In this document: piece by piece, positions 40,913 to 49,804 of the stretch | How the letters are laid out: each line of letters opens with the position of its first letter | Position numbering within the stretch: the stretch's first letter is position 1 | Assembly (NCBI GenBank): GCA_002708905.1 | Contig: PAPM01000003.1 | Span: 30,134-94,133, forward strand | Origin: Pseudomonadales bacterium | GTDB lineage: Bacteria; Pseudomonadota; Gammaproteobacteria; Pseudomonadales; Ketobacteraceae | Length of the DNA: 64,000 nucleotides | Reading direction: 5' to 3' | Position numbers and translations under genes: made by a program | Notes under the pieces: model-generated | The model's database searches: none | What the model was told of the DNA's origin: nothing | The model's input: the letters and a program-made list of their open reading frames with translations, nothing else

Positions 40913-41344
40913 CTAGGCTCCAAACGTGATCAGGCGATCGGACTCCAGGCCCGCTTCTACTAATTGCCCCAGGCCGGACAACACAAATTCATCGGTTAGG
41001 TTATGTCCCGGTTTCTCATAGCGCTCCGCTTCTGTAGCGTTGATGATGCCGCGGCGCAAGCACGCTGAAATGCAGACCACCAGTTCTACCCCCTGATCTC
41101 GGGCCAGGGACTGCCAGGCCCGGTAGAGATCCACTTCGTCCTGGGGCGGACTGGCAAGACCGGTACCCACTAACACGCCATCACCGGAGAAAAACACCCG
41201 CTTAATCTGGTGACCAGTCGCGAGGCTGGCCTGACAGAAGCGCAGCGCTGTGAGGGCGCTTTGGTGACTATAGGGGCTGGTAACAACATGAATGGAGAAT
41301 ATCATGGGGTTCAGGACAGGCTCGGCAGCTTCGTTCTGTGCCAT
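40913..41344 (-). CDS. tusD: Sulfurtransferase TusD/DsrE
   Basis: The catalytic subunit of TusBCD. The active Cys is in VVCISACLRRGI, and HVVTSPYSHQSALTALRFCQA is the N-terminal strand-helix of the DsrE fold. It is 143 residues from ATG 41344, or 130 from ATG 41305, which matches the family start better; neither has a clear ribosome site. It is first in tusDCBE-ybiB, divergent from tRNA-Ser. TusA is not in the window. Confidence 0.92.
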   Translation of the reverse strand: MAQNEAAEPVLNPMIFSIHVVTSPYSHQSALTALRFCQASLATGHQIKRVFFSGDGVLVGTGLASPPQDEVDLYRAWQSLARDQGVELVVCISACLRRGIINATEAERYEKPGHNLTDEFVLSGLGQLVEAGLESDRLITFGA

Positions 41345-41423
41345 AATAGGGTCAGCAGTTTTGAAATCAAGAGTGAAGGTTGAGATCGCGCAGATTGTAA
41401 AGCAGCGTTATTTAAACTTTTCC

Positions 41424-41452
41424 TTCACAGAATCATAGGTTTGCGATATTAT
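41424..41452 (+). promoter_or_regulatory. Promoter of tRNA-Ser
   Basis: TTCACA (41424-41429) and TATTAT (41447-41452) are separated by 17 bp, close to the sigma-70 consensus. The tRNA begins 16 bp after the -10 box. Confidence 0.65.
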
Positions 41453-41467
41453 TTGCGCCTCCTCACC

Positions 41468-41558
41468 GGTGAGCTGGCTGAGTGGTTGAAAGCAGCGGTC
41501 TTGAAAACCGCCGTGGGTTAATAGCCCACCCGGGGTTCGAATCCCTGGCTCACCGCCA
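41468..41558 (+). tRNA. tRNA-Ser (anticodon TGA)
   Basis: A 91-nt class II tRNA. The acceptor GGTGAGC pairs with GCTCACC and is followed by a G discriminator and encoded CCA. The anticodon arm GCGGTCTTGAAAACCGC shows TGA. A long variable arm (GTGGGTTAATAGCCCAC) and GGTTCGAATCC T-loop are clear. Confidence 0.97.
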
Positions 41559-41726
41559 TTTTCCTTTCTTTGAATTGTCCATAAATCCAAGTTGACTATA
41601 CTGAAATCTGGTAGCCCTGTTTATCTTTGGGGCGTTTAAGCTCGCTAAGTGGTTGGCCTGATTGAGCATTTGTTCATTGCTTTCAGGCGGGACCTGTCAG
41701 AATGGGTGCATGGATTTCCAGACAGT

Positions 41727-43817
41727 ATGACCCGACATTCTGCTGCTAGCCGTCGTTGGCTTGGCATTCTTGTGTGTGTTTTCGTGGGGCTCTGTGGATC
41801 GGCAAGGGCTGGGGAAGTCTTGCATCTGGATTCCGCCATTCCCCGTTACGCAGTGGATCCCTATGTCGATTACATCCCTGATGAAGGTTGGGATTTTATT
41901 CAGTTCCGATTGGTGGAACCGAATCTGACCTTCAATCACAGTAAGGGTTCGTTGACCTTTGGTTACGTGAATGCAAGCTACTGGATGAGACTGCATCTCC
42001 ATAACACTGACAGACTGGATCACCGATGGATACTGGAGTGTTCGGGCCTGAGCCGCGCCATAGATCGAATAGAAGCCTATATCCCGGATCGCTATGGTGT
42101 GTATCAGCGCCACCTGGCCGGCGATATGGTGCCTTTTCATGAGCGTACCATTCGTCACCACAGCGTTCTGTTCGGCGTGGATATCCCTGCCGAAGAAACC
42201 CGCCATATCTACCTCAAGATAACCACGAATGGATCTCTGCAGCTCCCGATGATGCTGTGGTCTTCCGATGCCTATATTGAATCTGAACATCATGACAGTC
42301 TGCTTGAAGGCATGTTCTACGGCATTTTGGTCATTATGTTGTTCTATAACGGGTTCATATACCTCTCTGTGAAAGATCACAGTTATCTCTACTATGTCGG
42401 CTATTTGGTCTGTGTGCTTGGCTTTTCGCTCTCTATCAAGGGGGTGGGTTATGAGTACCTGTGGCCTGAGCATCCGCTCTGGAACAACAAGAGCAATCTT
42501 ATTTTTGCGACCATTGGAATCTGGTTTGTTCTTTTGTTCGCCCAGAGTTTTCTGAAGACTTCAAGCTACAGTCCCAACCTCCACAAGGTCATCAGGATAC
42601 TGCTGTATACAGGGGCCAGTTGTACGATCTCTTTGGTTGGTTTAAGCCACTATCACGCTGCGGCCATATTGGCGGCACAATGCAGTGCTTCAATCATCGT
42701 TGTCCTGGTCGCCGCATCGCTGGCCCTGAAGCGGGGGTTTACCGCAGCAAGGTATTATTTGCTGGCGTGGTTGAGCGTGCTGGTTTCCATTCTGTTGTGG
42801 ATACTGAACAGCGCCAATGTGCTGACGTCATACTGGGCCGGCGCCTACCTGTATCAAATTGGAACTACTCTGCAGGTGTTGTTGTTTTCCTTCGCTTTGG
42901 CCGATCGTATTAATTTGATGCGGTCTGAACGGGAAGCCGCGCTCAAGCTGCAGTTAGCCCATTCAAAGCGCCTGGTTTCGATGTCCGAAATGTTCGAGCG
43001 CTTTGTCCCCAAGCAATTTCTCAACAAAATTGCACGTTCCGGTATCGAGAATATTGAACTGGGGCGAGCTGATGTGGCAGAAGTGTCGATACTCTTTGCC
43101 GACGTTCGCGGCTTTACCGCCATGTCGGAATCCTTAAAGCCTCAGGAATTGCTGAATTTCCTGAACGCTTATCTGGAGCGAATCGACAAGGTAATTCACG
43201 ACAACGATGGTTTCATCGATAAGTTTATCGGTGATGGGGTGATGGCGCTGTTCGAAAATGAACAAAGCCAGGTTGGTGCGCTTAATGCGGTGAACGCTGC
43301 CATAAAAATGCAGAAGGCGGTAGAGGTATACAATGAACATCGAGCCAACAGTGGTTATCCGCCCATTCGAATTGGCATTGGAGTCAACACCGGTGAAGTG
43401 GTGTATGGCACAGTAGGGTCGCAGGACCGGATGGACTCTACCGTGCTGGGTGATAATGTTAATGTGGCTGCTCGCCTGCAGGACCTCACCAAGGTGCTGC
43501 AGGCAAGAGTGGTAATCTCCGACCATACGCTCGACATGGTGGGGAAAGGGCATGGCCTGATTGTCCGGGAAGTGGGTGATGTCAGGGTGCGGGGGCGACG
43601 GGAACCCGTGCATATCTACGAAGTGCTGAATGCGGACAGTGAACAGGACAGGGCGGCCAAACTCCATACACTCAGTAATTATCGATTGGCTTATGATAAC
43701 TACCGTAACGGACGTTACCGTGAAGCGGAAGCCCTGTGGCAGGACTGCCTGGACCTCAATCCGTTTGACACAGTCGTTCAGTACCTGATTGAGCAATGCC
43801 GAAATAAGAAGAACTAA
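41727..43817 (+). CDS. Membrane class III adenylate cyclase with 7TM-DISM sensor
   Basis: A 696-residue protein. After a signal peptide ending near GSARAG there is a periplasmic 7TMR-DISM extracellular domain (to about residue 175), seven membrane helices (about 195-405), a short coiled linker and a class III cyclase domain (about 445-620). Both metal Asp residues are present (FADVRGFTAM, FIGDGVMALF). A Lys in DKFIGDG and the TVLGDNVNVAARL motif suit an adenylate rather than guanylate cyclase. GTG 41649 opens the frame, but ATG 41727 starts the signal peptide. It presumably makes cAMP in response to an external signal; a cyclic-nucleotide-binding protein is encoded 6 kb downstream. Confidence 0.9.
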   Translation: MTRHSAASRRWLGILVCVFVGLCGSARAGEVLHLDSAIPRYAVDPYVDYIPDEGWDFIQFRLVEPNLTFNHSKGSLTFGYVNASYWMRLHLHNTDRLDHRWILECSGLSRAIDRIEAYIPDRYGVYQRHLAGDMVPFHERTIRHHSVLFGVDIPAEETRHIYLKITTNGSLQLPMMLWSSDAYIESEHHDSLLEGMFYGILVIMLFYNGFIYLSVKDHSYLYYVGYLVCVLGFSLSIKGVGYEYLWPEHPLWNNKSNLIFATIGIWFVLLFAQSFLKTSSYSPNLHKVIRILLYTGASCTISLVGLSHYHAAAILAAQCSASIIVVLVAASLALKRGFTAARYYLLAWLSVLVSILLWILNSANVLTSYWAGAYLYQIGTTLQVLLFSFALADRINLMRSEREAALKLQLAHSKRLVSMSEMFERFVPKQFLNKIARSGIENIELGRADVAEVSILFADVRGFTAMSESLKPQELLNFLNAYLERIDKVIHDNDGFIDKFIGDGVMALFENEQSQVGALNAVNAAIKMQKAVEVYNEHRANSGYPPIRIGIGVNTGEVVYGTVGSQDRMDSTVLGDNVNVAARLQDLTKVLQARVVISDHTLDMVGKGHGLIVREVGDVRVRGRREPVHIYEVLNADSEQDRAAKLHTLSNYRLAYDNYRNGRYREAEALWQDCLDLNPFDTVVQYLIEQCRNKKN

Positions 43818-43832
43818 CCTGGTAAGGGAACA

Positions 43833-43943
43833 GTGGCGTTTTCACTTCGAAGAAGTCAGCTAATGGGCATTGTTGCTGTGACTTTTTTACTAATGTTCAG
43901 TTGTTCGGGTGGTTATCATTTCAACCAGTCATCCGGGTTGTAG
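43833..43943 (+). CDS. Candidate 36-residue lipoprotein
   Basis: GTG 43833 preceded by AAGG starts a 36-codon frame reading MAFSLRRSQLMGIVAVTFLL followed by MFSCSGGYHFNQSSGL and a stop. It has a basic n-region, a hydrophobic core and a Cys with Ser at -1, as in a type II signal peptide. The lipobox is imperfect (Met-Phe-Ser-Cys). Only 13 residues would remain after processing, like small entericidin-type lipoproteins. It could also be the remnant of a longer lipoprotein, since CSGGYHF resembles the start of LptE-like proteins. ATG 43863 is another possible start. The rest of 43944-44057 shows no gene. Confidence 0.4.
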   Translation: MAFSLRRSQLMGIVAVTFLLMFSCSGGYHFNQSSGL

Positions 43944-44057
43944 GTGAGCACCTTGTTCGCTTCACGAGCATTCGGCAGCGGATGAATTTTGGATTACAAT
44001 TATCGTAATTGATCCGGTTAAGGATATACCGGGGGCTTGTTGGTGCGGGGTTAGTTT

Positions 44058-44711
44058 GTGATTAAGGTTTTTATCGTTGATGACCATGACCTGGTGAGGA
44101 CCGGAATCTCCAGGATGCTCGCGGATGTTGCCGGCATTAAAGTGGTAGGTGAAGCGGCCAGTGGCGAAGAGGCCCTGAAGTTGATCAGGGAGTTAAGCCC
44201 GGATGTGGTGCTGATGGATGCCAAGATGCCGGGTATCGGTGGGCTGGAAGCCACCCGAAAGCTGTTGCGCCAAAATGCTGATGTCCGGGTGATCGCGGTG
44301 ACCGCTTGTGGCGAAGAACCGTTTCCTTCCCGGTTCCTACAAGCGGGAGCGTCAGGTTACTTGACTAAGGGCGCGGCCATGGACGAAATGGTGAAGGCCA
44401 TTCGCCTGGTTCACTCCGGACAACGCTACATTTCGCCCGATGTGGCACAGGAGCTGGCTCTGAAGCCGTTCCGCAATGACTCCGCTTCGCCGTTTGATCA
44501 GTTGTCGGAGCGTGAAATGCAGATAGCGATGATGATCGTTAACTGCCAGAAAGTGCAGGAAATTTCTGACAAGCTTTTTCTGAGCCCAAAGACCGTCAAC
44601 AGCTATCGCTACCGGCTATTCGAAAAACTGGGCATTAACAGCGATGTTGAATTAACACTGCTGGCTGTTCGTCACGGAATGCTCGATGTAGAATCCCTGC
44701 CCAACAACTAG
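44058..44711 (+). CDS. gacA: Response regulator GacA/UvrY
   Basis: A 217-residue NarL/FixJ-type response regulator. The receiver domain has acidic residues VDDHD and the phospho-acceptor Asp54 ([10 protein letters not shown]). The LuxR-type HTH is [20 protein letters not shown] with [20 protein letters not shown]. Partner of the GacS/BarA kinase and activator of Rsm small RNAs. It is encoded immediately upstream of uvrC, the hallmark gacA-uvrC arrangement. The start is GTG 44058. Confidence 0.95.
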   Translation: MIKVFIVDDHDLVRTGISRMLADVAGIKVVGEAASGEEALKLIRELSPDVVLMDAKMPGIGGLEATRKLLRQNADVRVIAVTACGEEPFPSRFLQAGASGYLTKGAAMDEMVKAIRLVHSGQRYISPDVAQELALKPFRNDSASPFDQLSEREMQIAMMIVNCQKVQEISDKLFLSPKTVNSYRYRLFEKLGINSDVELTLLAVRHGMLDVESLPNN

Positions 44712-44724
44712 TTGGGGCAGCACC

Positions 44725-46539
44725 ATCAATATAGATGCATTTCTAAGATCACTTACCACACATCCAGGGGTCTATCGCATGATCGGGTGCGATGGGGAAA
44801 TCCTGTATGTGGGTAAGGCGAAAAACCTGAAGAACCGTGTCAGTTCCTATTTCCGCAACAAGCAACAGAGCCCCAAGACGGCTGCCTTGGTGGAAAAAAT
44901 TGATCAGATAGAAGTTACGGTCACCAACAGTGAAACGGAAGCACTTCTGTTAGAACAAACGCTGATCAAATCACTCAAGCCCCCTTTCAACATCCTGTTG
45001 CGGGATGATAAATCCTATCCCTATATTTATCTGTCGGATCAGGAATTCCCGCGATTGGCATACTATCGCGGTTCCAAAAAGCTGCCGGGGCGTTTTTTCG
45101 GGCCATACCCAAGCGCTGCTTCCGTGAGGGAAACATTGAACCTGTTGCAAAAGGTATTCAATGTCCGTCAATGTGAAGACAGTTTCTATCGCAATCGTTC
45201 CCGACCCTGTTTGCAGCATCAGATCGAGCGCTGTAAGGCGCCTTGTGTTGATCTGGTGTCAGCCGAGGAATATGCCGAAGATGTTCGCCACACCGTCATG
45301 TTTCTAGAGGGCAAGAGCAGCGAGGTGCGGAGGGAGCTGACCCGGTCGATGGAAGAAGCGTCAAGCAAATTGGAATTTGAACGGGCCGCACAATATCGTG
45401 ATCAGCTGGAAGCGCTCACCCATGTACAGTCTCAGCAGTTTGTTGAGACCGAATCCGGTAACGCTGATGTTTTTGCCGTGGCACTCAAGTCCGGGCTTGC
45501 CTGCGTTCAGGTGGTATATGTCCGGGGTGGGCGGGTGATGGGTAACAAGACCTATTACCCCAGCCTGAAAGCGGATCTCAGCATTGCCGAAATACTGGAT
45601 GAGTTTGTGCCGCAGTATTACCTGGGCGGGCAGGGCGGTCGAGACCTGCCCCAAACCATTATTGTCGCGGAACCCTTTGAGTCACAGGGGGCTTTGGTCG
45701 ACGCCCTGCGACAACAGCAGAATGCAACTGTCAGCGTCAGCAGCAATGTGCGTACAGCGCGCAGGGGGTGGTTGCGATTGGCCCAGACCAATGCGGAACA
45801 GTACCTGTCCAGCCATCTGGCTAACCGGGAAAACCTGTTCAAACGCTTTGAGTCTTTGCGGGAGGCGCTTGCACTGGATGAAACACCCCAGCGCCTGGAA
45901 TGCTTTGATATCTCGCACACGCAGGGTGAGCGCACCGTGGCCAGCTGTGTTGTGTTTGAGCATACCGGACCGGTTCGAAATCAGTATCGCCGCTTTAACA
46001 TCGAAGGTGTGACGGCCGGTGATGATTACGCTGCTATGGAACAGGCACTAACCCGCCGCTACACCCGCTTAAAGAAAGGTGAGGCCAAGCTACCGGATAT
46101 CTTGATCGTGGACGGCGGTAAAGGCCAGCTTAAGCAGGCACGACGCGTGCTTTCCGACTTACAGGTGCAGGGGGTGGTGCTTTTGGGGATCGCCAAAGGT
46201 GAGACCCGCAAACCCGGCCTGGAGACTCTCTTCCTGGAGGATACCGGCCCCGGTTTTGAATTGGAGCGGGATTCCCCGGCACTGCATCTGATTCAACATA
46301 TCAGGGATGAGGCCCATCGGTTTGCCATTATGGGCCACCGTCAGCAGCGGGATAAAAAACGTACCCGCTCGGTGCTGGAGGAAATTCCCGGTGTAGGGCC
46401 CAAGCGACGCAAAGAGCTATTGACCCATTTTGGCGGAATGCAGGGATTGGAACGGGCCAGTCAGCAGGAAATTGAAAACGTACCTGGAATTAACAAGAAA
46501 ATTGCAGAAGACGTTTATGCCGCGCTTCACAATGTTTAG
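44725..46539 (+). CDS. uvrC: Excinuclease ABC subunit UvrC
   Basis: The nuclease of nucleotide excision repair, 604 residues if it starts at ATC 44725. The GIY-YIG domain (GVYRM ... [18 protein letters not shown]), UVR motif ([20 protein letters not shown]), RNase H-like C-terminal nuclease ([26 protein letters not shown]) and a double HhH are all present. The first ATG in frame is 44779, but conserved residues [14 protein letters not shown] are encoded upstream of it, including the GVY of the motif. No ATG, GTG or TTG occurs in frame back to the stop at 44689. ATC 44725 lies 7 bp after GGGG and gives the family's normal start. A base-call error is the alternative. Confidence 0.93.
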   Translation: MNIDAFLRSLTTHPGVYRMIGCDGEILYVGKAKNLKNRVSSYFRNKQQSPKTAALVEKIDQIEVTVTNSETEALLLEQTLIKSLKPPFNILLRDDKSYPYIYLSDQEFPRLAYYRGSKKLPGRFFGPYPSAASVRETLNLLQKVFNVRQCEDSFYRNRSRPCLQHQIERCKAPCVDLVSAEEYAEDVRHTVMFLEGKSSEVRRELTRSMEEASSKLEFERAAQYRDQLEALTHVQSQQFVETESGNADVFAVALKSGLACVQVVYVRGGRVMGNKTYYPSLKADLSIAEILDEFVPQYYLGGQGGRDLPQTIIVAEPFESQGALVDALRQQQNATVSVSSNVRTARRGWLRLAQTNAEQYLSSHLANRENLFKRFESLREALALDETPQRLECFDISHTQGERTVASCVVFEHTGPVRNQYRRFNIEGVTAGDDYAAMEQALTRRYTRLKKGEAKLPDILIVDGGKGQLKQARRVLSDLQVQGVVLLGIAKGETRKPGLETLFLEDTGPGFELERDSPALHLIQHIRDEAHRFAIMGHRQQRDKKRTRSVLEEIPGVGPKRRKELLTHFGGMQGLERASQQEIENVPGINKKIAEDVYAALHNV

Positions 46540-46575
46540 AATGCTGTATTCAATCTGATCAAAAGAGAGCAGTAA

Positions 46576-47154
46576 ATGCAGCAGGTCGCGGGTAAATCCA
46601 CGCTTCTCACAATACCTAACTTATTGACTCTGTTGAGAATTGCCCTGATTCCGGTGTTTGTGGGCGTGTATTACTTACCCTATCACTGGAGTGCGCTGGC
46701 CGGAGCCATCATTTTTGCGTTGGCAGGTATTACCGACTGGGTGGACGGCTATCTGGCCCGCAAGATGGGGCAAAGCACCAAGTTGGGCGCGTTTTTGGAC
46801 CCTGTTGCGGACAAATTGATGGTGGCTGCGGCTTTGGTGCTGCTGGTGGAGGCCCATGCAACGGCACTACTGGTCATTCCCTCAATTGTCATCATCAGCC
46901 GGGAAATTACTGTGTCGGCCCTGCGGGAGTGGATGGCCGAGTTAGGCAAGAGAGCGAGCGTTGCGGTGTCCTTTGTCGGCAAAGTAAAGACTACTGTACA
47001 GATGGTGGCAATTACCGGCTTGTTGGCCAATGAACCCGATATGGAGTATTGGGTCGTATGGTTGGCCTACCTGCTGCTTTATGTGGCAACCGGCCTGACA
47101 TTATGGTCGATGATGATGTACCTCAAGGCCGCCTGGCCTGAGCTCAAGGAATAA
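46576..47154 (+). CDS. pgsA: CDP-diacylglycerol--glycerol-3-phosphate 3-phosphatidyltransferase
   Basis: A 192-residue membrane enzyme of phosphatidylglycerol synthesis. The CDP-alcohol phosphotransferase motif is complete (DWVDGYLARKMGQSTKLG, then AFLDPVADK). PNLLTLLRIALIPVFV is the typical first helix. It follows uvrC by 36 bp with an AGAGAG ribosome site. The order uvrC-pgsA-tRNA is as in Pseudomonas. Confidence 0.96.
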   Translation: MQQVAGKSTLLTIPNLLTLLRIALIPVFVGVYYLPYHWSALAGAIIFALAGITDWVDGYLARKMGQSTKLGAFLDPVADKLMVAAALVLLVEAHATALLVIPSIVIISREITVSALREWMAELGKRASVAVSFVGKVKTTVQMVAITGLLANEPDMEYWVVWLAYLLLYVATGLTLWSMMMYLKAAWPELKE

Positions 47155-47197
47155 CACTTCAGAATCAAGTCATTGAGAAATAATAGAAAATTTTCAG

Positions 47198-47225
47198 TTG
47201 ACTCAGGTAGCGCTGAAGGTAGAAT
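47198..47225 (+). promoter_or_regulatory. Promoter of tRNA-Gly/tRNA-Cys
   Basis: TTGACT (47198-47203) and TAGAAT (47220-47225) are 16 bp apart, a good sigma-70 match. The tRNA-Gly starts 37 bp after the -10 box. Confidence 0.6.
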
Positions 47226-47261
47226 AAGCAACCCACAAAGCAGCAAGCTTTTGTGATGTGT

Positions 47262-47337
<76 letters not shown>

Positions 47338-47369
47338 GTTTCTTCAAGATGACTTTCGCTTAAAGAAAA

Positions 47370-47443
47370 GGCGCGATAGCAAAGCGGTTATGCACTGGAT
47401 TGCAAATCCACGTAGGCCGGTTCGACTCCGGCTCGCGCCTCCA
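47370..47443 (+). tRNA. tRNA-Cys (anticodon GCA)
   Basis: A 74-nt tRNA with acceptor GGCGCGA/TCGCGCC, anticodon loop ATTGCAAAT, U discriminator (as required by CysRS) and encoded CCA. It is 32 bp after tRNA-Gly and probably on the same transcript. Confidence 0.98.
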
Positions 47444-47445
47444 TC

Positions 47446-48039
47446 TTACCCCTTGATCACGCTCTTCTTCTCCTTGAACTCTTTCACGTGATCCATCAGG
47501 GCCTTCTCCATATCGTCCATCTCTGAACGTTTGGTTTTAAGTACGGTTTCGCCATCTTTGGGAGACTGGCCTTTGTAGATATACAGGCTCTCCAGCATGA
47601 TTTTGCGCACCGGGGAGTGTTTATCCAGACCGCGCTCTTTGCAGATGATATCCACGGACATTTCGAAAGCCTTGTCATAGCCATGCCGATCAATGGAGAT
47701 GGTGCGGAACTTGGGTTTGCTCAAACCTTCGGTGTTGACCCGAATTTCAAACACGTGCGCTGGTTTGCGACCTTCCCGGTAACGAACCCGTTCCTTCAGG
47801 CCGACAATCTTGCCGTCAGCATGAACCAGGCGTTCGATGGTCAAGTCTTTACGCATGAAGTGAGCTCGCTGTCGCTGGGCCAGTTCCAGATCCTTGGCTT
47901 GAGCTTCCTCCAGGGTCGCCAGTAGTTCCTCTTCACTGAGGTAGCGCCCATTTTTCTTTAGAGGGTAATAAACTTGATGTTCTTTGCTATTCCACGCCCG
48001 ATAGACGCGTATGTAGTCTTCGCTGACTGATATCGCCAT
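47446..48039 (-). CDS. Unknown protein, possibly with an AP2-like DNA-binding fold
   Basis: A 197-residue basic, soluble protein that I do not recognise. The middle part (HVFEIRVNTEG, KFRTISIDRHGYDKAFEMSV) has the strand-strand-strand-helix pattern seen in AP2-type DNA-binding domains, but the resemblance is weak. The N terminus contains YIRVYRAWNSKEHQVYYPL. It ends 2 bp from the 3' end of tRNA-Cys on the opposite strand, so its transcript would run antisense into the tRNAs unless stopped. No terminator is visible. No integrase or att repeat is seen, so the tRNA position alone does not show an integrated element. Confidence 0.7.
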   Translation of the reverse strand: MAISVSEDYIRVYRAWNSKEHQVYYPLKKNGRYLSEEELLATLEEAQAKDLELAQRQRAHFMRKDLTIERLVHADGKIVGLKERVRYREGRKPAHVFEIRVNTEGLSKPKFRTISIDRHGYDKAFEMSVDIICKERGLDKHSPVRKIMLESLYIYKGQSPKDGETVLKTKRSEMDDMEKALMDHVKEFKEKKSVIKG

Positions 48040-48137
48040 AGTGATTATAAATACTCTAACGAATTGAAATTAGATCATCCCTTTCTATTAACATAATTGC
48101 CAACAAAAAGAGATATTTCAACTGTTGCAATAAATCA

Positions 48138-48166
48138 TTGATTACTCAAGGGGTACTCCATATAAT
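48138..48166 (+). promoter_or_regulatory. Promoter of tRNA-Leu
   Basis: TTGATT (48138-48143) and a perfect TATAAT (48161-48166) are separated by 17 bp. A GC-rich stretch follows before the tRNA start at 48202. Confidence 0.65.
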
Positions 48167-48201
48167 TCCCCCCTCGATTTTGCACTACTACCGCTTCATC
48201 C

Positions 48202-48288
48202 GCCCGGGTGGCGAAACTGGTAGACGCAAGGGACTTAAAATCCCTCGGTGGCAACACCGTACCGGTTCGATTCCGGTCCCGGGCACCA
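48202..48288 (+). tRNA. tRNA-Leu (anticodon TAA)
   Basis: An 87-nt class II tRNA with acceptor GCCCGGG/CCCGGGC, anticodon loop ACTTAAAAT (TAA), long variable arm CGGTGGCAACACCG and encoded CCA. The following 231 bp (48289-48519) contain no gene I can support. Confidence 0.98.
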
Positions 48289-48519
48289 TTCGACGCATCA
48301 CCTCTCCCTGATAACGCCTATGATCTCAGATCTTCTCTACACTTTTAAGTGAATTTTCAATCTTTTAGCAACTACTTTAGTCTATAACCTCAGCATGGAC
48401 CGGCGGGGCTTGATAGGCTTACTTTTTTCAGGGGTATGAGTGAACTGCGATGTTGGATGGCTGGCGGCTTCCCTGCGGTGCCAGCGCTTAGTGGTCCGCA
48501 AGGAAACGCTTTGTTGGAA

Positions 48520-49650
48520 TCAAGAATCCGGCAGGGCGCTTTGTTTTAATGTCTGCAGTTCCCGTTGTATTTCAGGAGGGAGGTGTTCTCCACTGGATCC
48601 GCCGTAATAGAAGTAGAGATGGTTTTCGTACTCATTAAGGCATTTGCCTGAATAGGGTTTTACTTTTAGGTTGATACATTCTTTCAGGTAGAGATGGGCT
48701 AATGACAAATCAATCTGGTCGCCAAGCGCTCTTTCTAGTATCGACAACAGATAAAGCGCACGGGCGGTGTCCAGCTTGGAATGCTCTGATCTTAAATTCA
48801 GATGTAGTTGCTTACGCCATAATAGCGCTTTTGGTCGATTCTCCTCCTGAAAAATAAACTCGTGCTCCAGGGTGAATTGTTCATCAAAGCTTGCATAAAT
48901 TTCCTGCTCCAAGCTGTCGAGTGTCGGCGTTTTAAAATTCAATTCCTCAATTCCATTTAGCCATTGCTGTGTCACCTGTTTGGTTTCGTTATTCAGCTTC
49001 GGTAGTTGTTGTGCTTTGTTGAGCATCGACTTGGCAGCTTGTTCATCGGAACCGCTAATCAGCGCGATGTCCAGCAAGCGCTCCAGGGTTTTTCGTGATT
49101 GGATGCGGGAACTCTGAATCGGTGGTGTTTCCAGATACTGTTCGTAGGCAACCTGAGCCTGCTCATAGTTCCTCAGGTAATAATTGAACTCGGCAAAACT
49201 GAATTCGTTGGCAAACGTTGATCGGTCCAGGGACAGATTCAGGGCGGAAGGGCGCCCATCCTGAATGTGACAGCTGCTGCATACAATCGGAACACCGGAC
49301 AGGAGGTATTGGGAAGTGGCATAAGACCCGGTTTGATAGAGAGTACGCGCCTGTGTCAGTGCTTCTAACAAGCTTTGTTGGGAGATTTGCATGGTTACGG
49401 CATGTTGGTTCAGGAGCTCGGGCGTGCCTTCAATAATCCCGATAAGTTTGTTTATATTATGTTCGATCACGGGGTGGTTTTGCTTATCCCGAAAAGCCTT
49501 GTCATTGTAGATATAGGGCATCAGCTCAGACAGTGTTCTGGCAGCGTCCTGCATCTCTGAATTAATGTCGGGTTTGCTGGCGAACAGATGCTGTCCAGTC
49601 AGGGTTAGGATAGAAAAACACAGGAATTTAATTAGTTTTTTTCGGGTCAT
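48520..49650 (-). CDS. Exported single-heme protein with helical repeats, unknown function
   Basis: A 376-residue protein with a signal peptide (MTRKKLIKFLCFSILTLTG...) and one heme c motif, CSSCH, at about residue 123-127. It is followed by a helical region that looks TPR-like (YYLRNYEQAQVAYEQYLETPP, LLDIALISGSDEQAAKSML). The N-terminal part with CSSCHIQDG suggests a cytochrome c-like domain, but an axial Met is not obvious. No family is recognised. It is a stand-alone gene on the minus strand, facing tRNA-Leu. It may be an electron carrier or a heme-based sensor. Confidence 0.7.
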   Translation of the reverse strand: MTRKKLIKFLCFSILTLTGQHLFASKPDINSEMQDAARTLSELMPYIYNDKAFRDKQNHPVIEHNINKLIGIIEGTPELLNQHAVTMQISQQSLLEALTQARTLYQTGSYATSQYLLSGVPIVCSSCHIQDGRPSALNLSLDRSTFANEFSFAEFNYYLRNYEQAQVAYEQYLETPPIQSSRIQSRKTLERLLDIALISGSDEQAAKSMLNKAQQLPKLNNETKQVTQQWLNGIEELNFKTPTLDSLEQEIYASFDEQFTLEHEFIFQEENRPKALLWRKQLHLNLRSEHSKLDTARALYLLSILERALGDQIDLSLAHLYLKECINLKVKPYSGKCLNEYENHLYFYYGGSSGEHLPPEIQRELQTLKQSALPDS

Positions 49651-49804
49651 GGGGCCGATTTGCCTATTATGGGTTGGTTATGTGGGGCTTGATGGGCGTA
49701 TGATTAACAAATATCGACGCTAATTTATAGCTGGCAAGGTCAATATTTCGTGTAAAAGCGATAAATATCCTATATTTAGATTGAGGATACATGAGGGTGT
49801 GACC

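Noticed and set aside
48462..48476. Sigma-54-like sequence TGGCGGCTTCCCTGC on the plus strand
   Set aside because: GG and GC are correctly spaced, but the sequence points into the antisense of the cytochrome-like gene and matches the consensus poorly.
48436..48549. 38-codon plus-strand frame starting ATGAGTGAACTG
   Set aside because: It runs into the end of the cytochrome-like gene on the other strand and shows no signal peptide or family feature; the ribosome site is too close.
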